The notes below the pieces were generated by a model. It was not told the DNA's origin. It made no database searches and worked only from the letters and a program-made list of their open reading frames with translations. Positions 44,101 through 54,254 of a stretch of DNA of 64,000 bases are shown here, one piece after another. The position numbers and the translations under genes are program-made. Position 1 is the stretch's first letter; every line of letters begins with the position of its first letter. This DNA is from Snuella sedimenti (GTDB lineage: Bacteria > Bacteroidota > Bacteroidia > Flavobacteriales > Flavobacteriaceae): contig NZ_JAELVQ010000016.1 of NCBI RefSeq assembly GCF_016428595.1, positions 1 to 64,000 of the forward strand, in the 5' to 3' direction.

Positions 44101-44282
44101 TAAAAATCTAATTCTTTCATTCTTAAATTATCAACTACATCAATATGAAAGAAAAATAATAATTCTTACTCAAAAAAAAACGCCTTAAATACACGTATTT
44201 ACTTACATTTGGCCTCGCTTTAGATTTAAAAACTAATCTAAACGTTAAATTAAAATTCTAAACAATTAAAAATCAATTTTTT

Positions 44283-44903
44283 ATGACACTTTTTAAAAAG
44301 GTTCTTTTATGTTTTTCCGTTACCCTTTTATTAAACTGTGCTTCGGGTTACGAAATAATTGCTCCTAAGTCCATAAACTATATTTCAAAAATCGAAACAG
44401 AGAATGTAAAACTAGAGTATAAATATAACTTGCTTGATAAAAAGTATGCCAAAAAAGAATTGAAAAAAGGCGTTAAACTAGTTGCTGTTAAAATATCTAA
44501 CAATACAACGAGGGACTTGGTATTTGGCAAAGATATTAAACTGACTTATTTAAATGGTTCTGAAGCTTTTGTGATGGAAAATGAAACTGTCTTTAAAACA
44601 CTAAAACAAAGTACAGCGTCTTATTTGTTTTATTTGTTATTAACCCCAATGAACTTATACACATACAAGACAAACAATTATGGCGTACAAGAAACAAACA
44701 GTTCAACTCCAATTGGTCTTATCATTGGCCCTGGTTTGGCTGGAGGTAATATGATTGCTGCCGGCTCTGCTAATAAAAAATTTGAATCCGAACTATTAAA
44801 CTATAATCTTAACGGAACTATAATTAAAAAAGAGGAAGTTAAATACGGACTTATAGGCATAAGAACAAATTCCTTTGAATCCCTAAAGCTAAAAGTGGAA
44901 TAA
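44283..44903 (+). CDS. lipoprotein of unknown function
   Basis: A 206-residue protein with a lipobox (LLLNC, Cys about 19). No family recognised. The mature part has a beta-rich region with KLVAVKISNNTTRDLVFGKD, a hydrophobic stretch (ASYLFYLLLTPMNLY, about 112-126), and a Gly-rich hydrophobic segment (IGLIIGPGLAGGNMIAAG, about 143-160). These could be membrane-associated or glycine-zipper-like. Located between murA and another small lipoprotein. Confidence 0.65.
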   Translation: MTLFKKVLLCFSVTLLLNCASGYEIIAPKSINYISKIETENVKLEYKYNLLDKKYAKKELKKGVKLVAVKISNNTTRDLVFGKDIKLTYLNGSEAFVMENETVFKTLKQSTASYLFYLLLTPMNLYTYKTNNYGVQETNSSTPIGLIIGPGLAGGNMIAAGSANKKFESELLNYNLNGTIIKKEEVKYGLIGIRTNSFESLKLKVE

Positions 44904-44952
44904 AAGCTTTTATATAAAATAATTTAGCCGCATTAGTCGTTTTTGAGTCCAA

Positions 44953-45384
44953 ATGAAGAGAACAAGCATAATTGTTTTATCCCTAATCTTTGTTTCTTGT
45001 AATCCTTTTGGCGAGCATAAGGTTTTAAAGTATAAAGATGATTTAACCTATTTGATATCAAAATTTAAAGAATATGAAGAAGGAACTTATGGTAGAGATG
45101 AAATAGATGAATTTATCATAGCTGATATTCGTAAAATGGGTATTGATTTTGTTGTTATAAATGATATCAACAAAAATCCCAGTTATTCGGGATTTGTTGA
45201 AGAAAATGACAGCTTGATTATTTTTATCGACAAGGCAGATAACATACTGGATCTAGAACGAAGGATTATTTATGACTTAAAAAAATATCCAAGAAATTTT
45301 GGGAGTGATAATATCATACATGCTTCATATAAAATTGTACGGATAGACGAAAGATGGTATTATTCTGAAATTGGATTTGATTAA
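44953..45384 (+). CDS. small lipoprotein of unknown function
   Basis: A 143-residue protein with a short signal and lipobox (LIFVSC, Cys about 16). The rest is acidic and mixed alpha/beta, for instance DDLTYLISKFKEYEEG and IIHASYKIVRIDERWYYSEI. No family recognised. It is 49 bp after the preceding lipoprotein gene, so perhaps cotranscribed. Confidence 0.6.
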   Translation: MKRTSIIVLSLIFVSCNPFGEHKVLKYKDDLTYLISKFKEYEEGTYGRDEIDEFIIADIRKMGIDFVVINDINKNPSYSGFVEENDSLIIFIDKADNILDLERRIIYDLKKYPRNFGSDNIIHASYKIVRIDERWYYSEIGFD

Positions 45385-45549
45385 AACGTCAAAATCAGCA
45401 ATGCCTATCCTAATGATATAATTTCCTTTTTGATTTACCTAAGAAACTAACATTGCTTAAAAAAATCAATTGTTACAAACTACCTAATAACAGCAAAAAC
45501 CAATCGTTAACATAAAAGACCAAGGAACATTAATGATCCTTTCAGATCA

Positions 45550-47286
45550 TCAATGCCCTACCGCTTCTCCTGCCCCACTTGGTATTCTTATTCTTTCTAC
45601 GATCTCTTGCACATTTTCAGGCGGCTGTGGCGTAAACTTCATTATAACAATAGAAACTACAAAGTTTAAGAGCATGGCGATGGTTCCAAAGCCTTCTGGT
45701 GATATACCAAACCACCATTCGCTTTTATCTGGCAAAGTGTCATCGAACCATCCTAATTTATATTTTACCATGTACAGCAACATTGCCGTAATCCCTACAA
45801 CCATACCTGCAATGGCGCCTTCTTTATTCATACGTTTGTAAAAGATTCCTAAGATGATTGCCGGAAAAAAAGAAGCTGCTGCCAAACCAAAGGCCAAAGC
45901 AACCACCGCTGCAACAAAACCAGGCGGATTAATCCCAAAATAACCGGCAACACAAACAGCGCCTACTGCCGATAAACGCGCAGCTACCAATTCACCCTTT
46001 TCAGAAATGGAAGGCTTAATGATCTTTTTAATCAAATCATGCGATATGGAAGCCGAAATCACCAATAGTAAACCAGCCGCGGTAGATAAAGCTGCTGCCA
46101 ATCCACCAGCTGCCACTAAGGCAATAACCCAATTGGGCAAGTTGGCTATTTCGGGGTTCGCTAAAACCATAATATCGCGATCTACCGTTAATTCATTTTG
46201 GGAAGCATCAGCAACATATTGAATTGTTCCATCATTATTTTTATCCGTAAACTCAATAAGTCCGGTTGTTTCCCATTTCTTAAACCATTTTGGTACGGCA
46301 TCGTAACGTTTATTGGAAACTGTTTCTATCATATTGGTTCTGGCAAATACGGCCACCGCAGGTGCGGTTGAATATAAAATAACAATTAACAATAAGGCTA
46401 TACCAGCCGATTTACGTGCGTCCCTAACGCGCTTAACCGTAAAGAACCGTACAATTACATGAGGTAATCCTGCCGTTCCAACCATAAGGGCCAACGTTAT
46501 GGCAAATACATCCATCATCGATTTAGAGCCCTCGGTATATTCTGAAAAACCTAAGGCTGTACTAAGTCCGTCAAGCTTGTCTAATAAATAAGTACCGGTA
46601 CCATCACTCAATTTGCCCCCAAAACCAAACTGTGGAATAGGATTCCCTGTCATTTGTATGGAAATAAAAATAGCGGGTACCATGAATGCAAAAATAAGCA
46701 CGCAGTACTGTGCCACTTGTGTATAGGTTATCCCTTTCATACCTCCTAAAACGGCATAGAACAGAACAATTAACATACCTATAATTACACCAGTGTTAAT
46801 GTCTACTTCCAAAAACCGTGAAAACACGATTCCAACGCCCCGCATCTGACCTGCAACATAGGTAAAGGATACCAATAAAGCGCAAAATACAGCCACAATG
46901 CGCGCTGTTTTAGAATAATAACGATCACCTATAAAGTCGGGTACCGTAAATTTCCCAAATTTACGCAGGTAAGGCGCGAGCAACAAGGCTAAAAGTACAT
47001 AACCACCGGTCCATCCCATTAAATATACAGCACCATCGTAACCAGCAAACGAAATGATTCCCGCCATCGATATAAAAGATGCCGCACTCATCCAATCGGC
47101 TGCAGTTGCCATACCGTTCGCCAATGGTGACACCCCGCCCCCAGCTACGTAGAAATCTTTAGTAGACCCCGCTCTCGACCAAATAGCAATACCAATATAT
47201 AAAGCAAATGTTAAACCAACCAAAATATACGTCCAGTTCTGAACGCTTATCGCATCAAACAATATCACATTACTTATCATAACCAT
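45550..47286 (-). CDS. sodium:solute symporter, acetate/VC_2705 type
   Basis: An inner-membrane transporter of the SSS family (about 578 residues, 13-14 helices). Conserved parts include DFYVAGGGVSPLANGMATAA, SFISMAGIISFAGYDG and LAAALSTAAGLLLVISASIS. It is the cation:acetate (ActP-like) branch that pairs with a small DUF4212 subunit, which is the upstream gene here. A TTG at 47298 and ATGs at 47286 and 47280 are possible starts; all overlap the DUF4212 3' end. Substrate likely a short-chain carboxylate, by analogy. Confidence 0.9.
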   Translation of the reverse strand: MVMISNVILFDAISVQNWTYILVGLTFALYIGIAIWSRAGSTKDFYVAGGGVSPLANGMATAADWMSAASFISMAGIISFAGYDGAVYLMGWTGGYVLLALLLAPYLRKFGKFTVPDFIGDRYYSKTARIVAVFCALLVSFTYVAGQMRGVGIVFSRFLEVDINTGVIIGMLIVLFYAVLGGMKGITYTQVAQYCVLIFAFMVPAIFISIQMTGNPIPQFGFGGKLSDGTGTYLLDKLDGLSTALGFSEYTEGSKSMMDVFAITLALMVGTAGLPHVIVRFFTVKRVRDARKSAGIALLLIVILYSTAPAVAVFARTNMIETVSNKRYDAVPKWFKKWETTGLIEFTDKNNDGTIQYVADASQNELTVDRDIMVLANPEIANLPNWVIALVAAGGLAAALSTAAGLLLVISASISHDLIKKIIKPSISEKGELVAARLSAVGAVCVAGYFGINPPGFVAAVVALAFGLAAASFFPAIILGIFYKRMNKEGAIAGMVVGITAMLLYMVKYKLGWFDDTLPDKSEWWFGISPEGFGTIAMLLNFVVSIVIMKFTPQPPENVQEIVERIRIPSGAGEAVGH

Positions 47287-47527
47287 ATTTTTTATCAAGT
47301 TTGTTCATTAAGCGTACGTAAACAAATATGAGTACAACAAACACATACATGGATCCTTGTTGAGCAAACCAAAATCCTAATTTAAATCCGCCTAACCTTA
47401 TATGATTTAGGGCATCCTTAAAAAGAATACCTGCTCCATAGGAAACCAAAAACCATATGGTCAATAGGATAAGAACATACCTGATATTTTCTTTCCAATA
47501 AGCAATTGCATGATCGTTTTTCTTCAT
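47270..47527 (-). CDS. DUF4212 small symporter subunit
   Basis: An 85-residue protein with two transmembrane helices (YVLILLTIWFLVSYGAGILF and a second near 55-75 ending in YVRLMNKLDKKYGYD). Family DUF4212, the predicted small partner of VC_2705-type sodium:solute symporters. Its stop overlaps the symporter start. It begins 7 bp after the AGCS symporter stop. Confidence 0.9.
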   Translation of the reverse strand: MKKNDHAIAYWKENIRYVLILLTIWFLVSYGAGILFKDALNHIRLGGFKLGFWFAQQGSMYVFVVLIFVYVRLMNKLDKKYGYDK

Positions 47528-47534
47528 AGTTTAT

Positions 47535-48902
47535 TCATTTTAGTTGTTTAATATAGCTCTTTATTTCTTTAGTGACTCGTGGTGCCATAATAATAGTTGC
47601 TACCATGGTTGGTATGGCCATTAAAGCAAAAAAGGCATCGATAAGGTTTATCATCATATTCAATGATGTGGTTGCACCTAGCAATATGCTAACAATATAA
47701 AAATAATTATAGTAATATTTTTTACTGGCTCCAAACAAAAAACCCATGCATTTAGTGCCATAATAGGCATATGAGAACAAGGATGACATACTAAAAATAC
47801 TTATACATAAAAGCAGTAGATATTTACCTATTCCCGGCATGGCTTCAGAAAAAGCTGAAGCCGTTAAAGTAACACCATTGGCATCTGTCGTTTGCCAAAC
47901 CCCGGTAACCAAAATTGCTAAAGCCGTTAGTGTACATACTATCAAAGTATCGATAGCAGGTCCTAACATGGCTACCAAGCCTTCCCGTACAGGTTCATCG
48001 GTTCTTGCCGCACCATGAGCCATAGGTGCTGTTCCTATACCTGCTTCATTAGAAAAAGCCCCACGTCGGATTCCTAATAAAATTAAACCACCTAACATAC
48101 CGCCTAAAAAAGCATCGCCCATAAAATTTTCGGCAGCAAAAGCATCAGTAAAAATCAATATGATATATTTTGGAAGCACATCAATGTTAACACCAAGAAC
48201 AATCAATACTAATACAAAATAAAGCACTACCATTGCTGGCACTAACCTTGATGCGGTTTTACTTATACGCTGTAAACCTCCTAGAATAACCAAAGCGGTA
48301 ACAGCTACCAAAACAAATCCGATTATTAAACTAGAATACAGCCCTACCTCTATACCATTAGATATCAACAAGATATCATTAACAGCTTGCGTTAACTGGT
48401 TTACATTAAAAACAGGTAAGGCACCAACCAATCCACAAATACTGAACATAACAGCCAATGGTTTCCATGACTTCCCCAAACCTTCGGTAATAAAATACAT
48501 AGGCCCTCCCTGTAGTTCACCGTGACTATCTTTACCCCGATACATAATGGCTAAAGTTGAGGTATAAAATTTTGTAGACATGCCAATGATGGCACTAACC
48601 CACATCCAAAAAACAGCACCTGGACCACCAATAGAAATCGCTACTGCAACACCCGCTATATTCCCCATGCCTACTGTAGCCGATAGGGCTGTTGTTAGAG
48701 CTTGAAAATGGCTAATTTGTCCGGGATCATTTGGGTCATCATATTTTCCTCGTAATATCTCAATGGCATGCCCAATAAAGCGAAAGGGCAGGAATTTAGA
48801 AAGCAACAACAAATACAAACCACCTCCAATCAACAAAATTAATAACGGTAAATCCCAGACAGCCGAAGCAAAATCTGCAATAATCGTATCAATTTGGTTC
48901 AT
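47535..48902 (-). CDS. sodium:alanine symporter family (AGCS)
   Basis: A 455-residue inner-membrane amino-acid:cation symporter, 10-11 helices. Key segments are FQALTTALSATVGMGNIAGVA (67-87 region), FWMWVSAIIGMSTKFY and RRGAFSNEAGIGTAPMAHGA, all AGCS hallmarks. It typically takes up alanine or glycine with Na+. First gene of a three-gene leftward transporter operon, divergent from the TfoX-like gene. Confidence 0.93.
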   Translation of the reverse strand: MNQIDTIIADFASAVWDLPLLILLIGGGLYLLLLSKFLPFRFIGHAIEILRGKYDDPNDPGQISHFQALTTALSATVGMGNIAGVAVAISIGGPGAVFWMWVSAIIGMSTKFYTSTLAIMYRGKDSHGELQGGPMYFITEGLGKSWKPLAVMFSICGLVGALPVFNVNQLTQAVNDILLISNGIEVGLYSSLIIGFVLVAVTALVILGGLQRISKTASRLVPAMVVLYFVLVLIVLGVNIDVLPKYIILIFTDAFAAENFMGDAFLGGMLGGLILLGIRRGAFSNEAGIGTAPMAHGAARTDEPVREGLVAMLGPAIDTLIVCTLTALAILVTGVWQTTDANGVTLTASAFSEAMPGIGKYLLLLCISIFSMSSLFSYAYYGTKCMGFLFGASKKYYYNYFYIVSILLGATTSLNMMINLIDAFFALMAIPTMVATIIMAPRVTKEIKSYIKQLK

Positions 48903-48971
48903 ATGGTTTGCTGGTTAATGTTATAAATGTATTAAATTTACTTGTAGTACAAACACTTAATTGCAAATAGA

Positions 48972-49343
48972 ATGGCCTACGACGCATATTTAGCAGATAG
49001 AATTAGACAACACTTGCATGAAATGCATGTTCCCTTTTCTGAACTTAAAATGATGGGGGGATTGTGCTTTAAAGTAGACAACAAAATGCTTTGTGGCATT
49101 CATACCGATAAAAAATACGGTGATAACCTGTTAATGGCCCGTATTGGACCCGAGGCTTATGAAGAAGAACTTGTAAAACCGCAATGTTTACCAATGGACT
49201 TTACGGGACGCCCCATGAAAGGCTATATTTTTGTTACCCCAGAGGGCTTTGATACCGATGAAGACTTAGCTTATTGGTTAAGCTTATGTCTTTCTTTCAA
49301 CCCCTTGGCAAAAGCAAGTAAACCTAAAAAGAAATCTAAATAG
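48972..49343 (+). CDS. TfoX/Sxy N-terminal domain protein
   Basis: A 123-residue protein with the TfoX N-terminal fold only: VPFSELKMMGGLCFKVDNKM, LLMARIGPEAYEE and FTGRPMKGYIFV. In Proteobacteria the full-length protein activates competence with CRP. The short form has no known role. A Lys-rich tail ends the protein. Convergent with bshA. Confidence 0.85.
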   Translation: MAYDAYLADRIRQHLHEMHVPFSELKMMGGLCFKVDNKMLCGIHTDKKYGDNLLMARIGPEAYEEELVKPQCLPMDFTGRPMKGYIFVTPEGFDTDEDLAYWLSLCLSFNPLAKASKPKKKSK

Positions 49344-49359
49344 TAACGTTTACTAATAG

Positions 49360-50496
49360 TTACATCACCAAACATTTGGCAAGGGTATCTTCATAGATAG
49401 CTTCGTATTGAGGCACAATTTTATGAAGATCAAATTTTAAAGACTCTTTTCTTGCGTTGTCCTTAAACTGCTTTAAGTGTTCTTCATCACTCAAAATATA
49501 CAGAGCATTCTTGGTCATATCCTCAACATCACCAACATTGCTCAAATATCCCGAAACCCCATGTATGTTCACTTCTGGAATGCCACCAGTATTACTAGAT
49601 ATTACCGGAACACCAGAGGCCATAGCTTCTAATGCGGCCAATCCAAAACTTTCTGTTTTTGAAGGCAGTAAAAACAGATCACTAAAACAGAGTATTTTAT
49701 CTATTTCATTGCTTCTACCAAAAAACACCACTTTATCTGTTATTCCTAATTCCTGGCAGTGCCGTTCTATCTTTTCCCGTTCTGGCCCTTCTCCAACAAG
49801 CATGAGTTTTGCCGGCATTTTCTTTTGAATATTATAAAAGATACTAATAACATCCTGTACGCGCTTTACTGCCCTTAAATTACTAATGTGGGTAATTATT
49901 TTTTCCTCGTCTTTAGCCAACATAGCACGCTGACAATCTGTAAAACTATGGTTATATTTATCCAAATCGATAAAATTAGGCACAACACTTATGTCGTTTT
50001 TAATATCGAATAACCGTAAAGTATCGTCTTTTAAACTTTTTGAGACCGTAGTAACGGCATCCGATTTATTGATACTAAAGGTTACTGCGGGTTTATAGAA
50101 AGGGTGGCTTCCCACAAGTGTAATATCGGTACCGTGCAAGGTGGTAACAATAGGCACATAAATACCTGATTCTAGCAATATTTTTTTAGCCATATATGCT
50201 GCATAGGCATGGGGGATCGCATAATGCACGTGTAAAATTTCAATTTTATGCAGCTTAACCATATCTACCAACTTACTGGACAAAGCCAATTCGTAGGGCT
50301 GGTAATGAAACAAAGGGTATTCTGGCACATTAACTTCGTGATAATGCACATTGTTACTTAACAATTCCAGTCGTACTGGCTGATTGTATGTTATAAAATG
50401 GATTTCATGTCCTCGTTTAGAGAGTTCTAAACCAAGCTCTGTCGCTACAACACCACTCCCTCCAAACGTTGGATAACAAACGATTCCTATTTTCAC
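49360..50496 (-). CDS. bshA: N-acetylglucosaminyl-malate synthase BshA
   Basis: A GT4 glycosyltransferase that joins GlcNAc from UDP-GlcNAc to L-malate, first step of bacillithiol synthesis. The 378 residues begin MKIGIVCYPTFGGSGVVATE and contain HVHYAIPHAYAAYMAKK (about 95-111) and TTLHGTDITLVGSH, which are typical of BshA. The C-terminal UDP-sugar motif is FGLAALEAMASGVPVISS. The other bsh genes are not in the window. Confidence 0.94.
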   Translation of the reverse strand: MKIGIVCYPTFGGSGVVATELGLELSKRGHEIHFITYNQPVRLELLSNNVHYHEVNVPEYPLFHYQPYELALSSKLVDMVKLHKIEILHVHYAIPHAYAAYMAKKILLESGIYVPIVTTLHGTDITLVGSHPFYKPAVTFSINKSDAVTTVSKSLKDDTLRLFDIKNDISVVPNFIDLDKYNHSFTDCQRAMLAKDEEKIITHISNLRAVKRVQDVISIFYNIQKKMPAKLMLVGEGPEREKIERHCQELGITDKVVFFGRSNEIDKILCFSDLFLLPSKTESFGLAALEAMASGVPVISSNTGGIPEVNIHGVSGYLSNVGDVEDMTKNALYILSDEEHLKQFKDNARKESLKFDLHKIVPQYEAIYEDTLAKCLVM

Positions 50497-50976
50497 ACGT
50501 TTAAATTTTAGTAATTAATTGATTTTATTGTAATTATAAAATTAAGAACGTGTGCAACCACTCCTTACACTCGTTCTCTCATTAAAAATTTTAAACATTC
50601 CCTTTTGTGAAGTAATTTTTAAAATTTCTTAATGCTCGTTTCATCTGTTTAAATTTTATTGTTTTTTAGTGGTCAGATGCGATGCCTAAATTATCATATA
50701 CTCACGTGTTCTTATTTTGAAAATAGGAGTTCGTGAATCTTCGATTTCGGTTGGTTTTGCAACTTTTTGTTAATGGGCATTTCATATGTCTTTCTTTATT
50801 ACTCTTTTTTAAACATCCACATTATGGTTTCTTTGTGTGACTAGATATATAGTTATGGATGCTTTGTATCAAATTTTAATCTTTTACCTTTTCCTCTACA
50901 TTCTTTAAATGATCCTAGATCAACTGAACTATTTGTAGCACTTTTAGCCCAAAACTTACTATGATACCGAATAAAC
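50497..50976. other. intergenic region without recognisable gene
   Basis: AT-rich DNA between bshA and the GH3 fusion gene. One imperfect inverted repeat is visible (ATTAAAAATTTTAAA near 50581 and TTTTTAAAATTTCTTAAT near 50620). No open frame of interest or tRNA. Confidence 0.5.
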
Positions 50977-53895
50977 TTAATCTTCGATAGCTTCGTAAAT
51001 TAAACGCTGTATTTCTGTTCTAATATTTTCTCTTAGCAATAAGTTTTTACCGGCATTAGGATAAGTTCTATTAGCAAGAAACACATATACAATTTCATAA
51101 TCAGGATCAGCCCATGCATAGGTTCCCGTAAATCCGGAATGTCCAAAGCTGGTCATAGATACACAACCACAGGTTGGTCCTTCTTCTTCCAATTGGGGTT
51201 TGTCAAATCCTACACCGCGCCTGTTATGATTATCGCAATAATAGCAAGTATTAAACTTATCGATGGTTTCTTGTTTAAAATAACGTTTTCCTCCGTAAAA
51301 CCCTTTTTGTAAATACATTTGCATGATCTTGGCCACATCGTTAGCATTGCTAAAAATTCCCGCATGGCCTCCTACCCCATTCTGCATGGCTGCTCCCATA
51401 TCATGCACGTAACCATGTACCTTTTGGTATCGATAATAATCATCTTCCTCGGTAGGCACAATTTTTTTGTTACTTATCCTATGATAGGGGTTATACATAG
51501 TATAATTGGCTCCTAAAGGCTTATAAAAGTGTTCTTGCACAAGGAAATCAAGCGTTCTATCGTAATGGTTCTCTATAAATTTCTTTAGGATATAATAGGG
51601 AAGATCACTATAGCGATACCTTAAACGCTCTAATAAATCCGTTTCCTTTATTATCTTTTGAATTGTATCTTGATAATCGCGCTTTAAATATAAATTCTTA
51701 GCCACCTCAATATTAAACGTATCACTATAAGATGTTCTATAATATTCTGGACTGGGCTTTTTGGTAACAGAGTCTAAAGTGGCATAATAAAACGGAATCC
51801 ACGGTTTAAGGCGTGCATAGTGCGACAGCATACTTTTAATGGTCACATCTGCCTTATTTGAGTTTTCATACTCTGGTAAGATCTCCGAAAGCTTACTATC
51901 CAACGACACCTCTCCTTGTTCCTCCAACTCCATTAACAAAGGTAAGGTTCCCAATATTTTGGTAAGGGAAGCCACATCATATATATCTTCAAAGCCTACT
52001 TTTTCCTTTCCTTTATAAGTATGCTTTCCAAAATTCTTATTATAGATTACTTTTCCTTTTCTCGCTACCAACAGTTGAATACCTGGAGTCATTTTTTTTC
52101 TTATGGCATATTGGGCAACCGAATCTATTTTCTTAAGTTTTTCTGAACTCATATCCACTTGCTCTGGGAGTCCGTAGCTCAATCTTTTTATAGCATTGAT
52201 CGCTATACCATCGCCAGCCTTAAAAAAGGGTCCAGCAGAAACAGGTAGGTTACCTTTTGATGGGATCGCTCCAAAAATGAGTTGTGCGGATTTTTGTTGG
52301 GCAACAGTACTATTCTGGTAACTAACAACAATACTTTCAATATTCTCAATTGTTTTTAAATCGAGAAGCGCATAGGGTTTAACAAAAACATCTAAAATAA
52401 CACGATGCGTTCTTGCCAATTCGTATAACCATACCAATTCCTGGTTTGTAAATTTATAGCCTTTCCACGGTGTAGCATTCGAGCGGTGAAACCCTACAAT
52501 AACCGTATTATAGGGATGTAATTTATTCATAAGTTCGTTGAGCTTATCGGCTTTAACCTCATGAACTTTAGCATATTTTTTTAGTTCTTTGAAAAATGTT
52601 GAACCACTATCATCTCCCAATTTAACATACGCTATTGCTTTTGTTTCAAGATCTCGTAATGGCAGTACATTATTTTTGTTCTTTACCAATGTTATTGCAT
52701 GCTCCATGAGTTCCTCACACAAAACATCGTCTTGAATTCTATTTAGATCTGCTAGCAAATTAGAAACCTCAGTAGGTTTATAGTTGTGCAACCCTACTTT
52801 ATATTTAGCATTTAAAACTTTTTTTACAGAATGTGCCAACCGTGCTTCAGAAATAACGCCTTGATTGTATGCTTCAACTATTTTGGCAATACCTACACCC
52901 ACATCTTCCGACATCAACATAACATCATTACCTGCCATAAACGCTGCCAGATCAATATCGCCTGATTCACTAAAATTAGACGCTCCCTTCATTGTTAGTG
53001 CATCGGTAAATATAAGTCCCTGAAACTTTAATCGCTCTTTAAGGATATCGGTAACGATGTGCTTGGATAAGGACGACGGGTAACCCGATCGTGGTTCCAA
53101 ACTAGGTACATTTAAATGTGCTACCATTACACTAGACAAACCTTCATTGATGAGTTTTCTATAAGGGTACAGCTCTATAGAGTCTATTCTTTTTTCGTTA
53201 AAGCTAATGGTAGGTAAAGTTTTGTGCGAGTCTTGATCGGTATCACCGTGCCCCGGAAAATGCTTGGCGTTAGCCAAAACACCAGCACTTTGCATCCCTT
53301 TCATAAAAGCAAGTGCTTTCTCGGTGACATTATCCCTGTCTTCACCAAAGGAACGATTTCCTATAATGGGGTTTAATGGATTGGTATTAATATCTACAAC
53401 CGGCGCAAAATTAAAATGGACTCCCAAACGCTTACAGTGTTCTCCTATTTGTCTACCGGTTTGTTCTATTAACTTATTATCCTTAATAGCTCCCAACGTC
53501 ATATTCCAAGGAAAAGCGTATGTAGAATCCAATCGCATACTTAAGCCCCATTCTGCATCCATACCTATAAGTAATGGTAATTTGGAAAGAGATTGTAATT
53601 GATTATTCAACTTAGCTTGCCTAACCGGTCCACCAAGTGAATAAATCACGCCGCCAATACGATGCTCTTTAATTAAAGCTTTGATCTTATTTTTGGTTGC
53701 TGTATCTTGATTCGACATCACTTGAACCATATACAACTGTCCTACTTTTTCGGCCAGGGTCAATGTATTGTAAACACTATCAACCCATTTTTTTTGTAAT
53801 GCTTCATTTTCTGCCAATAATGGGTTTAGACCTCTTTGAGAAAAAGAAGAAACGTAAACGGATATAAAAAGTATTAAAATATAGATTTGACGCAT
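50977..53895 (-). CDS. GH3 beta-N-acetylhexosaminidase fused to serine hydrolase
   Basis: A 972-residue exported protein (signal peptide of about 19 residues). The first 370 residues are GH3: GMDAEWGLSMRL, KHFPGHGDTDQDSH (about 216-229, with the His/Asp of NagZ-type enzymes) and the nucleophile Asp in LIFTDALTMKGA (about 297). A GH3 C-terminal-like region follows (to about 590). Residues about 600-972 are a class C beta-lactamase/DD-peptidase-like domain with SLTK (about 640), YSD (about 759) and HSG (about 917). The combination suggests peptidoglycan remodelling or recycling, cutting both glycan and peptide. All catalytic residues appear present. Confidence 0.92.
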   Translation of the reverse strand: MRQIYILILFISVYVSSFSQRGLNPLLAENEALQKKWVDSVYNTLTLAEKVGQLYMVQVMSNQDTATKNKIKALIKEHRIGGVIYSLGGPVRQAKLNNQLQSLSKLPLLIGMDAEWGLSMRLDSTYAFPWNMTLGAIKDNKLIEQTGRQIGEHCKRLGVHFNFAPVVDINTNPLNPIIGNRSFGEDRDNVTEKALAFMKGMQSAGVLANAKHFPGHGDTDQDSHKTLPTISFNEKRIDSIELYPYRKLINEGLSSVMVAHLNVPSLEPRSGYPSSLSKHIVTDILKERLKFQGLIFTDALTMKGASNFSESGDIDLAAFMAGNDVMLMSEDVGVGIAKIVEAYNQGVISEARLAHSVKKVLNAKYKVGLHNYKPTEVSNLLADLNRIQDDVLCEELMEHAITLVKNKNNVLPLRDLETKAIAYVKLGDDSGSTFFKELKKYAKVHEVKADKLNELMNKLHPYNTVIVGFHRSNATPWKGYKFTNQELVWLYELARTHRVILDVFVKPYALLDLKTIENIESIVVSYQNSTVAQQKSAQLIFGAIPSKGNLPVSAGPFFKAGDGIAINAIKRLSYGLPEQVDMSSEKLKKIDSVAQYAIRKKMTPGIQLLVARKGKVIYNKNFGKHTYKGKEKVGFEDIYDVASLTKILGTLPLLMELEEQGEVSLDSKLSEILPEYENSNKADVTIKSMLSHYARLKPWIPFYYATLDSVTKKPSPEYYRTSYSDTFNIEVAKNLYLKRDYQDTIQKIIKETDLLERLRYRYSDLPYYILKKFIENHYDRTLDFLVQEHFYKPLGANYTMYNPYHRISNKKIVPTEEDDYYRYQKVHGYVHDMGAAMQNGVGGHAGIFSNANDVAKIMQMYLQKGFYGGKRYFKQETIDKFNTCYYCDNHNRRGVGFDKPQLEEEGPTCGCVSMTSFGHSGFTGTYAWADPDYEIVYVFLANRTYPNAGKNLLLRENIRTEIQRLIYEAIED

Positions 53896-54254
53896 AGGTA
53901 TGGATTAATTACGTTACAATACCACTCACCGCTTAAAACTCACCTTAGTAAATGCTACTCTTTTGTGTACAAATTTTAAACAGTAATTAGGTACGACAGG
54001 TTTTAGCCGTAATAATCATGCCAAAATAACACTTTTAAAAAAAAGATAAAAAACTTTAAGATAGATTTAAAATGTATGAAGTGATTCAAGTTTTAAAAAT
54101 TGGCTGAAATTTTGCCATTTTGCCCACATATCTTGTCCTTTTATCATCACGAAGCCCATCTATGCGATTCAAAAAAACCTTTATCTGGGCACAAATCAAT
54201 CCATTTTCATTTCAATCCAAAAAGCTTAAACCGCTTTTGTAAAAACACTTCGGT
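53896..54254. other. intergenic region without recognisable gene
   Basis: Upstream region of the GH3 fusion and 3' flank of the gene at 54255. No convincing promoter box, hairpin or reading frame. The plus-strand frame running into 54411 is the shadow of the neighbouring gene. Confidence 0.45.
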
